From JAWVZH01 sp033722295 (GTDB lineage Bacteria > Bacteroidota > Bacteroidia > Chitinophagales > Saprospiraceae): a stretch of 23,593 bases of DNA. Within the stretch, counting starts at the first letter, position 1; each line of letters begins with the position of its first letter. The notes under the pieces were generated by a model. That model was not told where the DNA came from. It did not search any database and saw only the letters and a list, made by a program, of their open reading frames with translations. Shown here one piece after another: positions 16,499 through 23,593 of this stretch. Position numbers and translations under genes: made by a program. The DNA lies in the NCBI GenBank assembly GCA_033722295.1, contig JAWVZH010000031.1, positions 1-23,593 of the forward strand, in the 5' to 3' direction.

Positions 16499-17149
16499 TC
16501 AATCTAATTGTTTCTCCCCATAGCAAAGGTCACCCGCATCCCCAAGGCCGGGAACGATATATGATTTCGCTGTGAGTTCATCATCTATGCTACCTACCCA
16601 GAGATGTACGTCAGGATATTCCCGGGTTAGGAACGCAATGCCCTGATTACATCCTATTACCGTAACCACATGAATCATTTCGGGTTTACCATATTCCAAT
16701 AAGGCTTGAATAGTATGAACCGCCGTGGAACCCGTAGCCAACATCGGGTCGGCAATGATCAGCGTTTTTCCATCAAGGGCTGGTGTCGTCAGGTACTCCA
16801 GATTAACCTCAAAACTTCCGCTTGCGTGATGCTTCCTGTAAGTGCTGACAAAAGCACTTCCCGCCCCGTCAAACATATTTAATAATCCCTGGTGAAGTGG
16901 TAATCCTGCTCTTAGAACTCCAGTGATTACCAGGTCATTCGTTGAAAGATCTATATGAGCCTCACCCAATGGGGTTTCCACAACGCGGCCTTCGTAATTG
17001 AATGTCTGACTGATCTCATAAGCCACGATCTCGCCGAATCTTTCAAGGTTCCTCCTGAATCTCATACGATCCTTCTGAACTTTCGTATCTCTCAATTGAG
17101 CTATTATATTATTGACAAGAGAGTTTCGATCGGTAAGTGTGGTAGTCAT
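16499..17149 (-). CDS. upp: Uracil phosphoribosyltransferase
   Basis: 216 residues. It converts uracil plus PRPP to UMP. The PRPP loop 'LIIADPMLATGST' is at 130-142 and the uracil-binding C-terminal motif 'YIVPGLGDAGD' at 197-207. 'GVLRAGLPLHQGLL' (77-90) is the conserved early segment. It lies 36 bases after the deacetylase-like gene and 8 bases before the symporter. A minus-strand CATATTTG at 17177-17184 (7 of 8 to the -7 box) with TTG 21 bases upstream may give it its own promoter. Confidence 0.95.
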   Translation of the reverse strand: MTTTLTDRNSLVNNIIAQLRDTKVQKDRMRFRRNLERFGEIVAYEISQTFNYEGRVVETPLGEAHIDLSTNDLVITGVLRAGLPLHQGLLNMFDGAGSAFVSTYRKHHASGSFEVNLEYLTTPALDGKTLIIADPMLATGSTAVHTIQALLEYGKPEMIHVVTVIGCNQGIAFLTREYPDVHLWVGSIDDELTAKSYIVPGLGDAGDLCYGEKQLD

Positions 17150-17185
17150 AATAATTCCTGCTCAGGCTATTTTTTTCAAATATGG

Positions 17186-18481
17186 TCATTTGGTAGCCAT
17201 ATTGGCAAGTATCCGCTCAAAAACCTTTTCCCATCCGCTCCAATCCTCGGTTTTATCAAAACTGCTGTTGTGCCAGATGATAGTGGCCTCTCCCCTGAAA
17301 GCCCTGCACTTGTCAATGAGATGGTTTACCTGATCTACAGCCCTCTGAGGATCCAGCCTGAGGGTATTCTTTAGGACCACGTCCATAGCGATTATCGGAT
17401 GTATCCACAATTCCGTTGTAGCTTCACGTTCCAGGTCGTAATACTGAAAAGAATGACAGGTTCCAGCCCTGAAGCCTATTTCGTCTGACCACGACAACGT
17501 ATAATCATGTGTGATCCCCTCCTGACATAGTAATTGATAGGAAACGGGAACTTTTAATCTTAAATAATGGAATCTGGAGGATATTATCTCGCGTCCAGTG
17601 AGCTCTTCCAGTGTCTTTTTTTCGCGATGAAATTGAACTGGATTTTGAGTAGAAAGATAAGAGGGGTGCAATCCTATTTCAACCTCTTCTCCCAATTTTT
17701 CAAAATCTTCTGACCTTAGGCCAATCTGCCGGTCAAAGCGGGATAATCCACTGATGAGAAAGAAGATCTTGACATCCAAATTATTGGCGCGTGACCCCAG
17801 GATCATTTCGTTGAGAAGATCGTATGGGTCTTTTCCGCCCCGCAAGACCTTCAGCCTTTGCCAAACCCTGTTTAAGCGGCCCTTGAGAATATCTCGCATC
17901 AGGCTGCCCAACCACCGGTGTAAGGGCTTCCGTCTATAAGCATATAGCTGGTCCACATCAATGGTCACAGAAGGTTTATAGTTCATCCTTACAACAAAAT
18001 GATCCGTCTGAAATTTTTGGTTGAAGAGTTTGAACCATCTCTCAACGATCATATCGACAACAGGAACCTGAAGGAGATCCTGCTTTCCCAACCAGGTGTT
18101 CCTGGCCAGGACTCTGTCATGCTCATCCATGACATCAGGGTCGAATTCATCTACCCGGCTCAGATGAAAAAAAATAAAAGAAAATACGTCAAGTGTTTCC
18201 GGCAGGCTGCCCGGTTCTCGCCAATTCAAGCTTGAGTCCGGAATGGCAGGTTTTTCACCTGAACTAAGCGAACCATCGGGAAGAATTTGAAAACCACCCT
18301 CGGGAAACTCGAGGTCCGAGTAGTTGATCACCCAGTCGGAAGTGTTGATCTCAGAGAGATCATTGACAACCCGATATTCGATGCCCGCCAGGTGAAAAAA
18401 GACAAACCGCAGCACGTAATCCAGACGTTCTAAGGGGTAAATAGAAAAAATTATTAGTCGATTTGTCATCTTATCCGACAC
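17186..18481 (-). CDS. Polysaccharide deacetylase-like protein, Bacteroidota type
   Basis: 431 residues (alternative ATG at 18467-18469). No signal peptide is evident. The N-terminal ~150 residues form an alpha/beta region of the type found ahead of NodB-like domains in Bacteroidota. The second half has deacetylase landmarks: 'SVTIDVDQLYAYRRK' (171-185) with a metal-type Asp pair, 'EIGLHPSY' (268-275), 'SRFHYLRLKVP' (302-312), 'GFRAGTCHSF' (336-345) and 'IIWHNSSF' (401-408). Extracytoplasmic enzymes of this fold act on glycans, but without an export signal a cytoplasmic or envelope-precursor substrate is possible. It diverges from the barrel gene at 18498 with at most 43 bases between starts. 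Substrate unknown. Confidence 0.78.
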   Translation of the reverse strand: MSDKMTNRLIIFSIYPLERLDYVLRFVFFHLAGIEYRVVNDLSEINTSDWVINYSDLEFPEGGFQILPDGSLSSGEKPAIPDSSLNWREPGSLPETLDVFSFIFFHLSRVDEFDPDVMDEHDRVLARNTWLGKQDLLQVPVVDMIVERWFKLFNQKFQTDHFVVRMNYKPSVTIDVDQLYAYRRKPLHRWLGSLMRDILKGRLNRVWQRLKVLRGGKDPYDLLNEMILGSRANNLDVKIFFLISGLSRFDRQIGLRSEDFEKLGEEVEIGLHPSYLSTQNPVQFHREKKTLEELTGREIISSRFHYLRLKVPVSYQLLCQEGITHDYTLSWSDEIGFRAGTCHSFQYYDLEREATTELWIHPIIAMDVVLKNTLRLDPQRAVDQVNHLIDKCRAFRGEATIIWHNSSFDKTEDWSGWEKVFERILANMATK

Positions 18482-18524
18482 TTTCAGCGTTGTAAATATG
18501 AATAAATGCTCTTATATTGAACGT

Positions 18525-19304
18525 ATGTTGAGGCGACTTACCACGATCACACTACTGTTGGCGATAACCACGACCGTGGTTATTGGGCAGTCGTCTATCT
18601 TGCCTAGAGAGAGTGCATATGCCCCGAAAGGCGTTATTTATAATGATGAGTATGCCGTAAATCTGACTCTTCACTCCAATGGCCTGAAGATAGGATTTGA
18701 CAAAGGCACCATAAAGACCTATTACAAGACAAATTACTACCATTTCGATATAGGATTTTTACGGCACCCTAAAGAGATCCGACAAAGCCTGAATTATCAG
18801 ACGACCATAGATATTAGCAATTCTTATACTTATGGGAAGCAAAACTCCTTTCTACTTCTCAGAGGCGGTTTCGGATCTAAACGATATTTTTCGGAGAAGA
18901 CCAAGCACAAAGGAGTTGCCGTAGGGATCAACTATGAGGTTGGACCTACCCTGGGATTCACGAAGCCCTATTATCTCATTTTTGCATTCAGAGTTGATGG
19001 TGAGCGTCAAGTCAGGGAGATCAAATATTCTGAGGAAAATGCTGACCTCTTCCTTGATGATACAAGAATCCAGGGAAGGGCGGGTTTCTTCAAAGGATTT
19101 AGTGAATTAAATGTCCTGCCGGGCATTCACGGCAAGTTCGGGACACATTTTGCACTCGGGGCCTTTGAAAAGTACGTGACCGCCATGGAGGCCGGGATAA
19201 TGGTAGATGTGTTTTTCCAGGAAGTCCCGATTATGGTGATTGAGAACAACCGAAGGCTCTTCTTAAACGTTTATCTAACTTTACAGCTCGGAAAGAGAAA
19301 TTAG
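18525..19304 (+). CDS. Secreted, probable outer-membrane barrel protein
   Basis: The frame is open from an ATG at 18498 (268 residues). I prefer the ATG at 18525 (259 residues) because it opens directly on a signal peptide (MLRRLTTITLLLAITTTVVIGQ). The mature part alternates short polar and aromatic strands ('NSFLLLRGGFGSKRYF', 'HFALGAFEKYVTAMEAGIMVDVFF') and ends 'LFLNVYLTLQLGKRN', like a closing beta strand. I recognise this only as a Bacteroidota protein often near lipA. It is probably an 8-12-strand barrel. lipA follows 39 bases later on the same strand. Confidence 0.7.
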   Translation: MLRRLTTITLLLAITTTVVIGQSSILPRESAYAPKGVIYNDEYAVNLTLHSNGLKIGFDKGTIKTYYKTNYYHFDIGFLRHPKEIRQSLNYQTTIDISNSYTYGKQNSFLLLRGGFGSKRYFSEKTKHKGVAVGINYEVGPTLGFTKPYYLIFAFRVDGERQVREIKYSEENADLFLDDTRIQGRAGFFKGFSELNVLPGIHGKFGTHFALGAFEKYVTAMEAGIMVDVFFQEVPIMVIENNRRLFLNVYLTLQLGKRN

Positions 19305-19343
19305 GATCGAGCTGTTTATCATTCAAAAGAAGTCTGAATACCA

Positions 19344-20219
19344 ATGATAGAACTACCCGTAGTTTCATCAGAAAAAGAAAAACGCCGTAAAAAGCCGGAT
19401 TGGCTCCGAGTAAAATTGCCCATAGGCGAAAATTATCGCAGAGTGCGCGAGCTCGTTGATGAGTATAATCTGCATACAATTTGCCAGTCTGGCAATTGCC
19501 CAAATATGGGAGAATGCTGGGGTGCAGGCACAGCTACATTTATGATATTAGGGAATGTCTGTACACGATCCTGCTCCTTTTGTGCAGTCAAAACGGGTAG
19601 ACCTCCCGAGTATGACATCGACGAACCGGAACGAGTGGCAGAGGCCATTAAATTGATGGAGGTCAAACATGCAGTGCTTACTTCGGTCAATCGTGATGAA
19701 CTCAAGGACCGGGGGGCTGATATCTGGTACAGGACAGTAAGAGCTGTGAAGGAAATGTCTCCTTCCACGACCATTGAAACTCTGATCCCTGATGTTCGGG
19801 CCAACTGGGAAGCCCTTGAAAAGATGATCAGCGCCGGGCAGGAAGTGGTTTCTCATAATATGGAGACAGTTGAGGAGCTCTACCGCAAGGTACGCCCTCA
19901 GGCCAAGTATGCACGAAGCCTTGAACAGATCAAGCGCACCAAGGCATACGGCAAGCGCACCAAGTCTGGTGTGATGGTCGGTCTGGGTGAGACGGAGGAT
20001 CAGATGTTCAAGATCATGGACGACCTCGTCGAGCATGGTTGCGATGTCCTCACCATTGGGCAATATCTGCAGCCGACAAGACTTCACCTCGAGGTCGCCG
20101 ACTATGTCCATCCTGACACTTTTGCCATGTACAAGGAAGAAGGATTAAAAAGAGGCTTCGATTTTGTGGAGAGCGGACCCCTCGTCAGGTCGAGCTATCA
20201 TGCGGAAAGGCATCTTTAA
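19344..20219 (+). CDS. lipA: Lipoyl synthase
   Basis: 291 residues. A radical-SAM enzyme that inserts two sulfurs into the octanoyl chain on lipoyl domains. The auxiliary cluster ligands are Cys47, Cys52 and Cys58, with the C-terminal RSSYHA Ser as fourth ligand. The radical-SAM cluster CxxxCxxC is at Cys73, Cys77 and Cys80. 'SHNMETVEELYRKVRP' and 'GLGETEDQ' are the usual family blocks. The start follows GAAGTCTGAATACCA, a weak ribosome site. No lipB is seen in the window. Confidence 0.96.
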   Translation: MIELPVVSSEKEKRRKKPDWLRVKLPIGENYRRVRELVDEYNLHTICQSGNCPNMGECWGAGTATFMILGNVCTRSCSFCAVKTGRPPEYDIDEPERVAEAIKLMEVKHAVLTSVNRDELKDRGADIWYRTVRAVKEMSPSTTIETLIPDVRANWEALEKMISAGQEVVSHNMETVEELYRKVRPQAKYARSLEQIKRTKAYGKRTKSGVMVGLGETEDQMFKIMDDLVEHGCDVLTIGQYLQPTRLHLEVADYVHPDTFAMYKEEGLKRGFDFVESGPLVRSSYHAERHL

Positions 20220-20223
20220 GGCG

Positions 20224-20255
20224 TGTTAGCGTTCTGGCGCTTTGGCACTCTGGCT
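20224..20255. repeat. Octamer tandem array (4 degenerate units)
   Basis: Four 8-base units in register: TGTTAGCG, TTCTGGCG, CTTTGGCA, CTCTGGCT. They share a TGGC-like core. The array starts five bases after the lipA stop codon. Confidence 0.6.
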
Positions 20256-20260
20256 TGGGA

Positions 20261-20290
20261 GGTAATAGGTAATAGGTAATTGGAAATTGG
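20261..20290. repeat. GGTAATA heptamer tandem array (4.3 units)
   Basis: Units in register: GGTAATA, GGTAATA, GGTAATT, GGAAATT, then GG. Two copies are identical and the outer ones drift by one or two bases. Confidence 0.8.
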
Positions 20291-20324
20291 CTTTTCCTAC
20301 TTTAGAACGACTTCCATCTTGTTA

Positions 20325-20338
20325 TTTCATATTTCATA
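20325..20338. repeat. TTTCATA heptamer, two exact units
   Basis: TTTCATA occurs twice in direct succession. The same unit opens the array at 20402. Confidence 0.55.
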
Positions 20339-20369
20339 ATAGCGCCCATCGGCGGTTCACGTGTTCCTA

Positions 20370-20397
20370 GCCAACAGCTAAAGACCAATGGCCAAGT
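20370..20397. repeat. Degenerate GCCAANG heptamer array (4 units)
   Basis: Units in register: GCCAACA, GCTAAAG, ACCAATG, GCCAAGT. The CYAA core is kept in all four. The array is more degenerate than its neighbours, so part of it could be chance. Confidence 0.4.
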
Positions 20398-20401
20398 GTC
20401 A

Positions 20402-20422
20402 TTTCATATCTCATATCTCATA
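20402..20422. repeat. TCTCATA heptamer tandem array (3 units)
   Basis: TTTCATA, TCTCATA, TCTCATA in register, stopping one base before the stop codon of the convergent AhpD-like gene. Confidence 0.75.
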
Positions 20423-20423
20423 T

Positions 20424-21023
20424 TTAATACTCGTGCTTTCCTCTCGTCCAACCGTACTTTCCCAGGTATTTGTTGCCATCATCTGCGGCCGGTTCTTCGA
20501 GCTGAGTGCCCATACTGTCATTCCACCTATTGAGATAGCCGAATAAGGCGATGACACCCAGGATCTCCACGATCTCGCCCTCGTCCCAGTGTTTTCTGAG
20601 ATTCTCCGCAATCTCATCAGTAACGCCATTGGGCACCGAAGAGGCGGCAATGGCGAAGTCGAATACTACCCTTTCTGCCTCGGTGAAGGCCGGGTAGGTC
20701 TTGTACTCCCAGATATTGTTGAGCTTGTCCTGTTCGGACCCATAGCGATCAGCCGCACGGATAGCATGCGCTTCGCAATACCGGCAACCGGCAGTACGGC
20801 TGGAGAGGTAAGCCAATTGTCTTTTCAGCGCGCTGGTGACCCTACCCTTGTTCTCCATGACGGCCTGGTTCATCTCCAGGAAGGCATTGGCGATCCGCGG
20901 ACGGTGCATCATGGTAAAAAGACTGTTGGGCGTAAAGCCGAGGGTTTCTTCATAGAACTCTGCCATTTCCTGTGCTTCTTTGGTGGCATTTCGGTCGAGG
21001 GGTGAAACGAGAGGTTTTTTCAT
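20424..21023 (-). CDS. AhpD / carboxymuconolactone decarboxylase family protein
   Basis: The longest frame (204 residues) opens on a TTG at 21036-21038. I chose the ATG at 21021-21023 (199 residues, starting MKKPL). The central CxxC is Cys85-Arg-Tyr-Cys88 with His91 (long-frame numbers), the redox centre of AhpD-like and peroxidase-related proteins, on an all-helical fold. 'GFTPNSLFTMMHRPRIANAF' and 'FGYLNRWNDSMG' are typical of the peroxidase-related subgroup. Likely role: thiol-based peroxide defence; the substrate is not known. This gene looks more GC-rich than its AT-rich surroundings, though I did not measure it. Confidence 0.85.
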   Translation of the reverse strand: MKKPLVSPLDRNATKEAQEMAEFYEETLGFTPNSLFTMMHRPRIANAFLEMNQAVMENKGRVTSALKRQLAYLSSRTAGCRYCEAHAIRAADRYGSEQDKLNNIWEYKTYPAFTEAERVVFDFAIAASSVPNGVTDEIAENLRKHWDEGEIVEILGVIALFGYLNRWNDSMGTQLEEPAADDGNKYLGKYGWTRGKHEY

Positions 21024-21390
21024 GGATCTATATGACAAATGACTAAAATCGAAAGATAAAGATGAAGCACGAAAGAGTGAGGATATGGCTTCATTAATTA
21101 TTTCGCTGTCCTTTACAGGTCTTCAGAATAAGTTTGTCCAAGTCCTTTCAAGGCAAAGGGAATTGATATTACTACTCGGAATCAAAGAAACTCACATAGT
21201 CTAAATAGAATATCTTGCAATTAATTCGTGTACCTGAAAAAGTGCTAACAAAAAAGTCACGTTGAGGAAGATAAGTAAAGTGCCATAGAGAAAAGCCACA
21301 TATCTGGATTCCAGAATGAATAGCTTTTAATGTGAGCTGTTAAGCTTTAGATAAGGCCATCACAATTGAGAAATTGATAAAACTATAAGT
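21024..21390. other. AT-rich gene-free stretch before mscS
   Basis: About 370 bases with no supported gene. Small potential hairpins occur, such as CTGGATTCCAG at 21304-21314, and AGCTT/AAGCT around 21322-21346, but neither has a following T-run. No exact -7 box was found, so the promoters of the AhpD-like gene and mscS remain unplaced. Confidence 0.5.
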
Positions 21391-22299
21391 ATGAATGTTT
21401 TACTACTGGTTGACTTCAAGCAAATATTCAATGATTTTATTGTTGTAGCAAGCCAAAAGGTACCTGCTCTGGTGACCGGAATACTGGTCATTTTGGTCTG
21501 TATTGTAGCGGGTAAACTCATAGGCAGAATAATCCATTTGAGCCTGGAAAAGAGATGGGATGACAGGATTGTGTCCAACTTTATTTCAGAGGCAGTCAAA
21601 TGGTCCTTCTACATCCTGGGTATCATCTCAGCACTCAACCTATTGGGGTTTGGCGGTATTGCCAGCGGACTGATTGCAGGTGCAGGGATCAGTGCTATCG
21701 TTTTCGGCTTTGCCTTCAAGGATATTGGAGAGAACTTCTTGTCCGGTATAATACTCGCCTTTAAGAGACCATTTGAAATAGGGGATATCATCGAAGTGGA
21801 TGGATTCAAGGGGACGGTCAAGGATCTGGATGTCAGAATGACGCATTTGAGAAATGTTGAAGGTAAGGACATCTATATTCCCAATTCAGCTATTCTCAAA
21901 AACAGTCTGATCAATTATACCAAAGATGGTTATCTGCGTGTGAGCTTTGTCGTTGGTGTTGCGCCGGAAAGTGAATTGGAAGAAGTCAGATCGATAATTC
22001 TGGCATACCTAACAAAGAATGAACTCATTCTCAAGTCACCCGAACCTAAAGTTCTGATTTCTGAATTAGGAGAGTTCACGGTCGATCTTCAAGTCTTTTT
22101 CTGGGTGGATATCCTTGTGACGAAAAGCTTGCCTGACGCCTATCTCGGAGATAATATCCGTAGCAAGGTCATTGGTGATGTCAAGCGCCTGTTGGATGAG
22201 AACAACATAGAGATGCCGTCGCAAATATTAGAACACAAGATGTACAGGGATCATTCTTTGCGTACGAGTATATCAGAAAAAGGGATTTCGCAGTCTTGA
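21391..22299 (+). CDS. Small-conductance mechanosensitive channel, MscS family
   Basis: 302 residues, close to E. coli MscS. Three membrane helices: ~24-48, ~68-86, and the pore-lining TM3 ~88-125 with the Gly/Ala-rich 'GIASGLIAGAGISAIVFGFAFKD' split by its kink. The beta domain follows with 'FEIGDIIEVDGFKGTVKDLDVRMTHLR' and IPNS (163-166). The C-terminal cytoplasmic cage is complete. It releases solutes during hypo-osmotic shock. It appears monocistronic. Confidence 0.93.
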   Translation: MNVLLLVDFKQIFNDFIVVASQKVPALVTGILVILVCIVAGKLIGRIIHLSLEKRWDDRIVSNFISEAVKWSFYILGIISALNLLGFGGIASGLIAGAGISAIVFGFAFKDIGENFLSGIILAFKRPFEIGDIIEVDGFKGTVKDLDVRMTHLRNVEGKDIYIPNSAILKNSLINYTKDGYLRVSFVVGVAPESELEEVRSIILAYLTKNELILKSPEPKVLISELGEFTVDLQVFFWVDILVTKSLPDAYLGDNIRSKVIGDVKRLLDENNIEMPSQILEHKMYRDHSLRTSISEKGISQS

Positions 22300-22494
22300 A
22301 AAAAACTCATGGTTCAATGGAAAGCGATATTCCTAATCGCTAAAAACGGTGACGAATTGATACAAATCTTGCAGATCATTTGAAAGTTGATCGGTTGAAC
22401 ATTTAAAGACTGTGTCAGAGTATTCTGGCAATTTCCTATTGACTTTCTAAGGCCGGGACTTTTAATTAGTTTATTAGAATGACTTAGGAATAAA

Positions 22495-23593
22495 TCAGTG
22501 GATGATCACTTTCTTCACAACTGCATTTCCACCATCAATCCTTAATAAAAGGAAATACAGACCAGGACTCACATGACTCAGATCAATCCGCGAACGACCT
22601 TTATCGATCCAACCCTTTCCGATCACACTACCTTCTATAGTATTAATTTGGTACTCCGAACCTTTATCAGCAAGACCTTCAATTTCCAGATAGTCATCCG
22701 TTGGATTGGGGAATAGCTGCACATGATCTTGAATAGAGTCATCGGATGAGGAAATAACAGTACTATCAGGCATCCACAACTTCACTTCACCTCCAGATAC
22801 AGGTCGCATATCACCGTTGGAATAGTGGAGGTTTGCATTGCAAATATTGAGGCTAGTATACTTCTTGGGATAGAAGGAAGGGGCTTTCTTTGGAAGAAGA
22901 GTGACTGTTAGTATAACAGGGTCCTCAAGTTGTAGATCCTTTCCTTCGGTATTTAGCATGATCAATTTGTAGCGACCGGGATAATCCACTTCGAAGTCGT
23001 ATGATCTACCATTCGGCCAAACTGGATTTAGACTTACCTCGATATTATGATAAAGTGAGTCATCATAGTCCAGTTCAAACGATATACCTTCTATCGGTTC
23101 ATTTGAATTGATCAGTAAGTCAATCCTGAAAAAACTTGTTCTACCAATCACAGAATCCTTATTGTTTTGCCGAATCCAGATGAGGTCATCGCCAGTTTCA
23201 CAATTGTCATCAGATGATGAAAAGCATGTGTTGTGCCTGCCGAGAAAAGCCTCAAGCGTGTTCACATCATTCTCTTCAATTTTCCCATTACCATCAACAT
23301 CTGCATACGCTGAATTAAATCCACCGGGAATTTCGTATACCCACCGGTTGACTTTGGAAGGAGACCAGGCCAACGGAGTCATTCTTGAGGGGCCACTATA
23401 GCCCAGAGCCCTGAAGATATTTATGGCATCAAGGTAGTTCACATGGCCTGAAAGATCAGTATCTCCAGGCCACAAACAGTCACAATCACATGATAAAGGC
23501 AGGCATGTTGTCAGGCCATTTACATAGATTTCTCTCAATTTGTCAGTCTGTTCAATAGCATAATTCACATTTTGAATATGATTTGAGTCTTTA
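22495..23593 (-). CDS. T9SS-exported dockerin-like protein (5' partial)
   Basis: The frame stays open to the window edge, so the start is missing; the GTG at 23566-23568 is internal. Numbers count from that GTG. A Cys-rich lead 'CLPLSCDCDCLWPGDTD' precedes two calcium-type EF-hand loops: D36-D47 (DTDLSGHVNYLD) and D90-D101 (DVDGNGKIEEND), a dockerin-like pair. A beta-rich domain follows (~125-270). The C-terminal ~75 residues are a T9SS type A sorting domain: 'LFPNPTDDYLEIEG', 'LSHVSPGLYFLLLR', ending 'VVKKVIIH'. It should be secreted through the T9SS and anchored or released at the surface. The upstream part probably holds a large effector or adhesin region. Confidence 0.85.
   Translation of the reverse strand, partial: KDSNHIQNVNYAIEQTDKLREIYVNGLTTCLPLSCDCDCLWPGDTDLSGHVNYLDAINIFRALGYSGPSRMTPLAWSPSKVNRWVYEIPGGFNSAYADVDGNGKIEENDVNTLEAFLGRHNTCFSSSDDNCETGDDLIWIRQNNKDSVIGRTSFFRIDLLINSNEPIEGISFELDYDDSLYHNIEVSLNPVWPNGRSYDFEVDYPGRYKLIMLNTEGKDLQLEDPVILTVTLLPKKAPSFYPKKYTSLNICNANLHYSNGDMRPVSGGEVKLWMPDSTVISSSDDSIQDHVQLFPNPTDDYLEIEGLADKGSEYQINTIEGSVIGKGWIDKGRSRIDLSHVSPGLYFLLLRIDGGNAVVKKVIIH

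Noticed and set aside
20220..20423. CRISPR array or repeat-spacer locus
   Set aside because: The units are only 7-8 bases, in direct tandem without spacers, and no cas gene is nearby.
22323..22341. Hairpin AGCGAT/ATCGCT after mscS as a terminator
   Set aside because: The 6-bp stem is perfect but is followed by AAAAAC on the plus strand, with no T-run; too weak to call.

Overview
The window looks like a chromosomal segment from a Bacteroidota bacterium, most likely in or near the Saprospiria. Four things point there. One protein carries a type IX secretion (T9SS) C-terminal sorting domain behind a Saprospiria-style 'PGDT/D' double dockerin repeat. A metal ABC permease is fused to a DtxR/MntR repressor. 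The outer-membrane and TPR families next to coaX are of a Bacteroidota type. Several promoters match the Bacteroidota -7 box TAnnTTTG. Most of the content is housekeeping. I see no phage, transposase, CRISPR array, rRNA or tRNA.

Layout. 1-1183: 3' part of a Mn/Zn/Fe ABC permease-DtxR fusion (+). 1238-3770: rbfA (-) and recG (+), diverging with almost no space between them. 3897-4847: serA (+). 4876-11412 (-): purH, coaX, a FadL/PorV-like barrel and a TPR protein are packed end to end and closed by a strong hairpin terminator. A second, lipoprotein paralogue of the TPR protein follows. 11512-12105: tdk (-). 12265-13711 (+): a cytoplasmic Bacteroidota-type hypothetical and a rhomboid protease. 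13750-14115: small hypothetical (-). 14215-18481 (-): polysaccharide-deacetylase-like protein, upp, SSS sodium symporter, murQ. 18498-20219 (+): secreted barrel-like protein and lipA. 20224-20423: a patch of several different 7-8 bp tandem repeat arrays. 20424-21023: AhpD/CMD-family protein (-). 21391-22299: MscS channel (+). 22495-23593: 3' part of a T9SS-exported dockerin-like protein (-).

How the genes work together. purH (IMP synthesis) and coaX (CoA synthesis) share a unit with outer-membrane proteins, so central metabolism is co-transcribed with envelope assembly. upp, the SSS symporter and murQ suggest salvage of uracil and of muropeptide sugar; the stop-start overlap of the symporter and murQ makes the symporter a candidate MurNAc importer in a lineage that generally lacks the PTS. 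lipA sits beside a secreted barrel gene of unknown function.

Nothing here is clearly a new defence or mobile system. The most unusual items are the multi-motif heptamer repeat patch between lipA and the AhpD-like gene, the permease-repressor fusion, and the tandem TPR paralogues split by a terminator.
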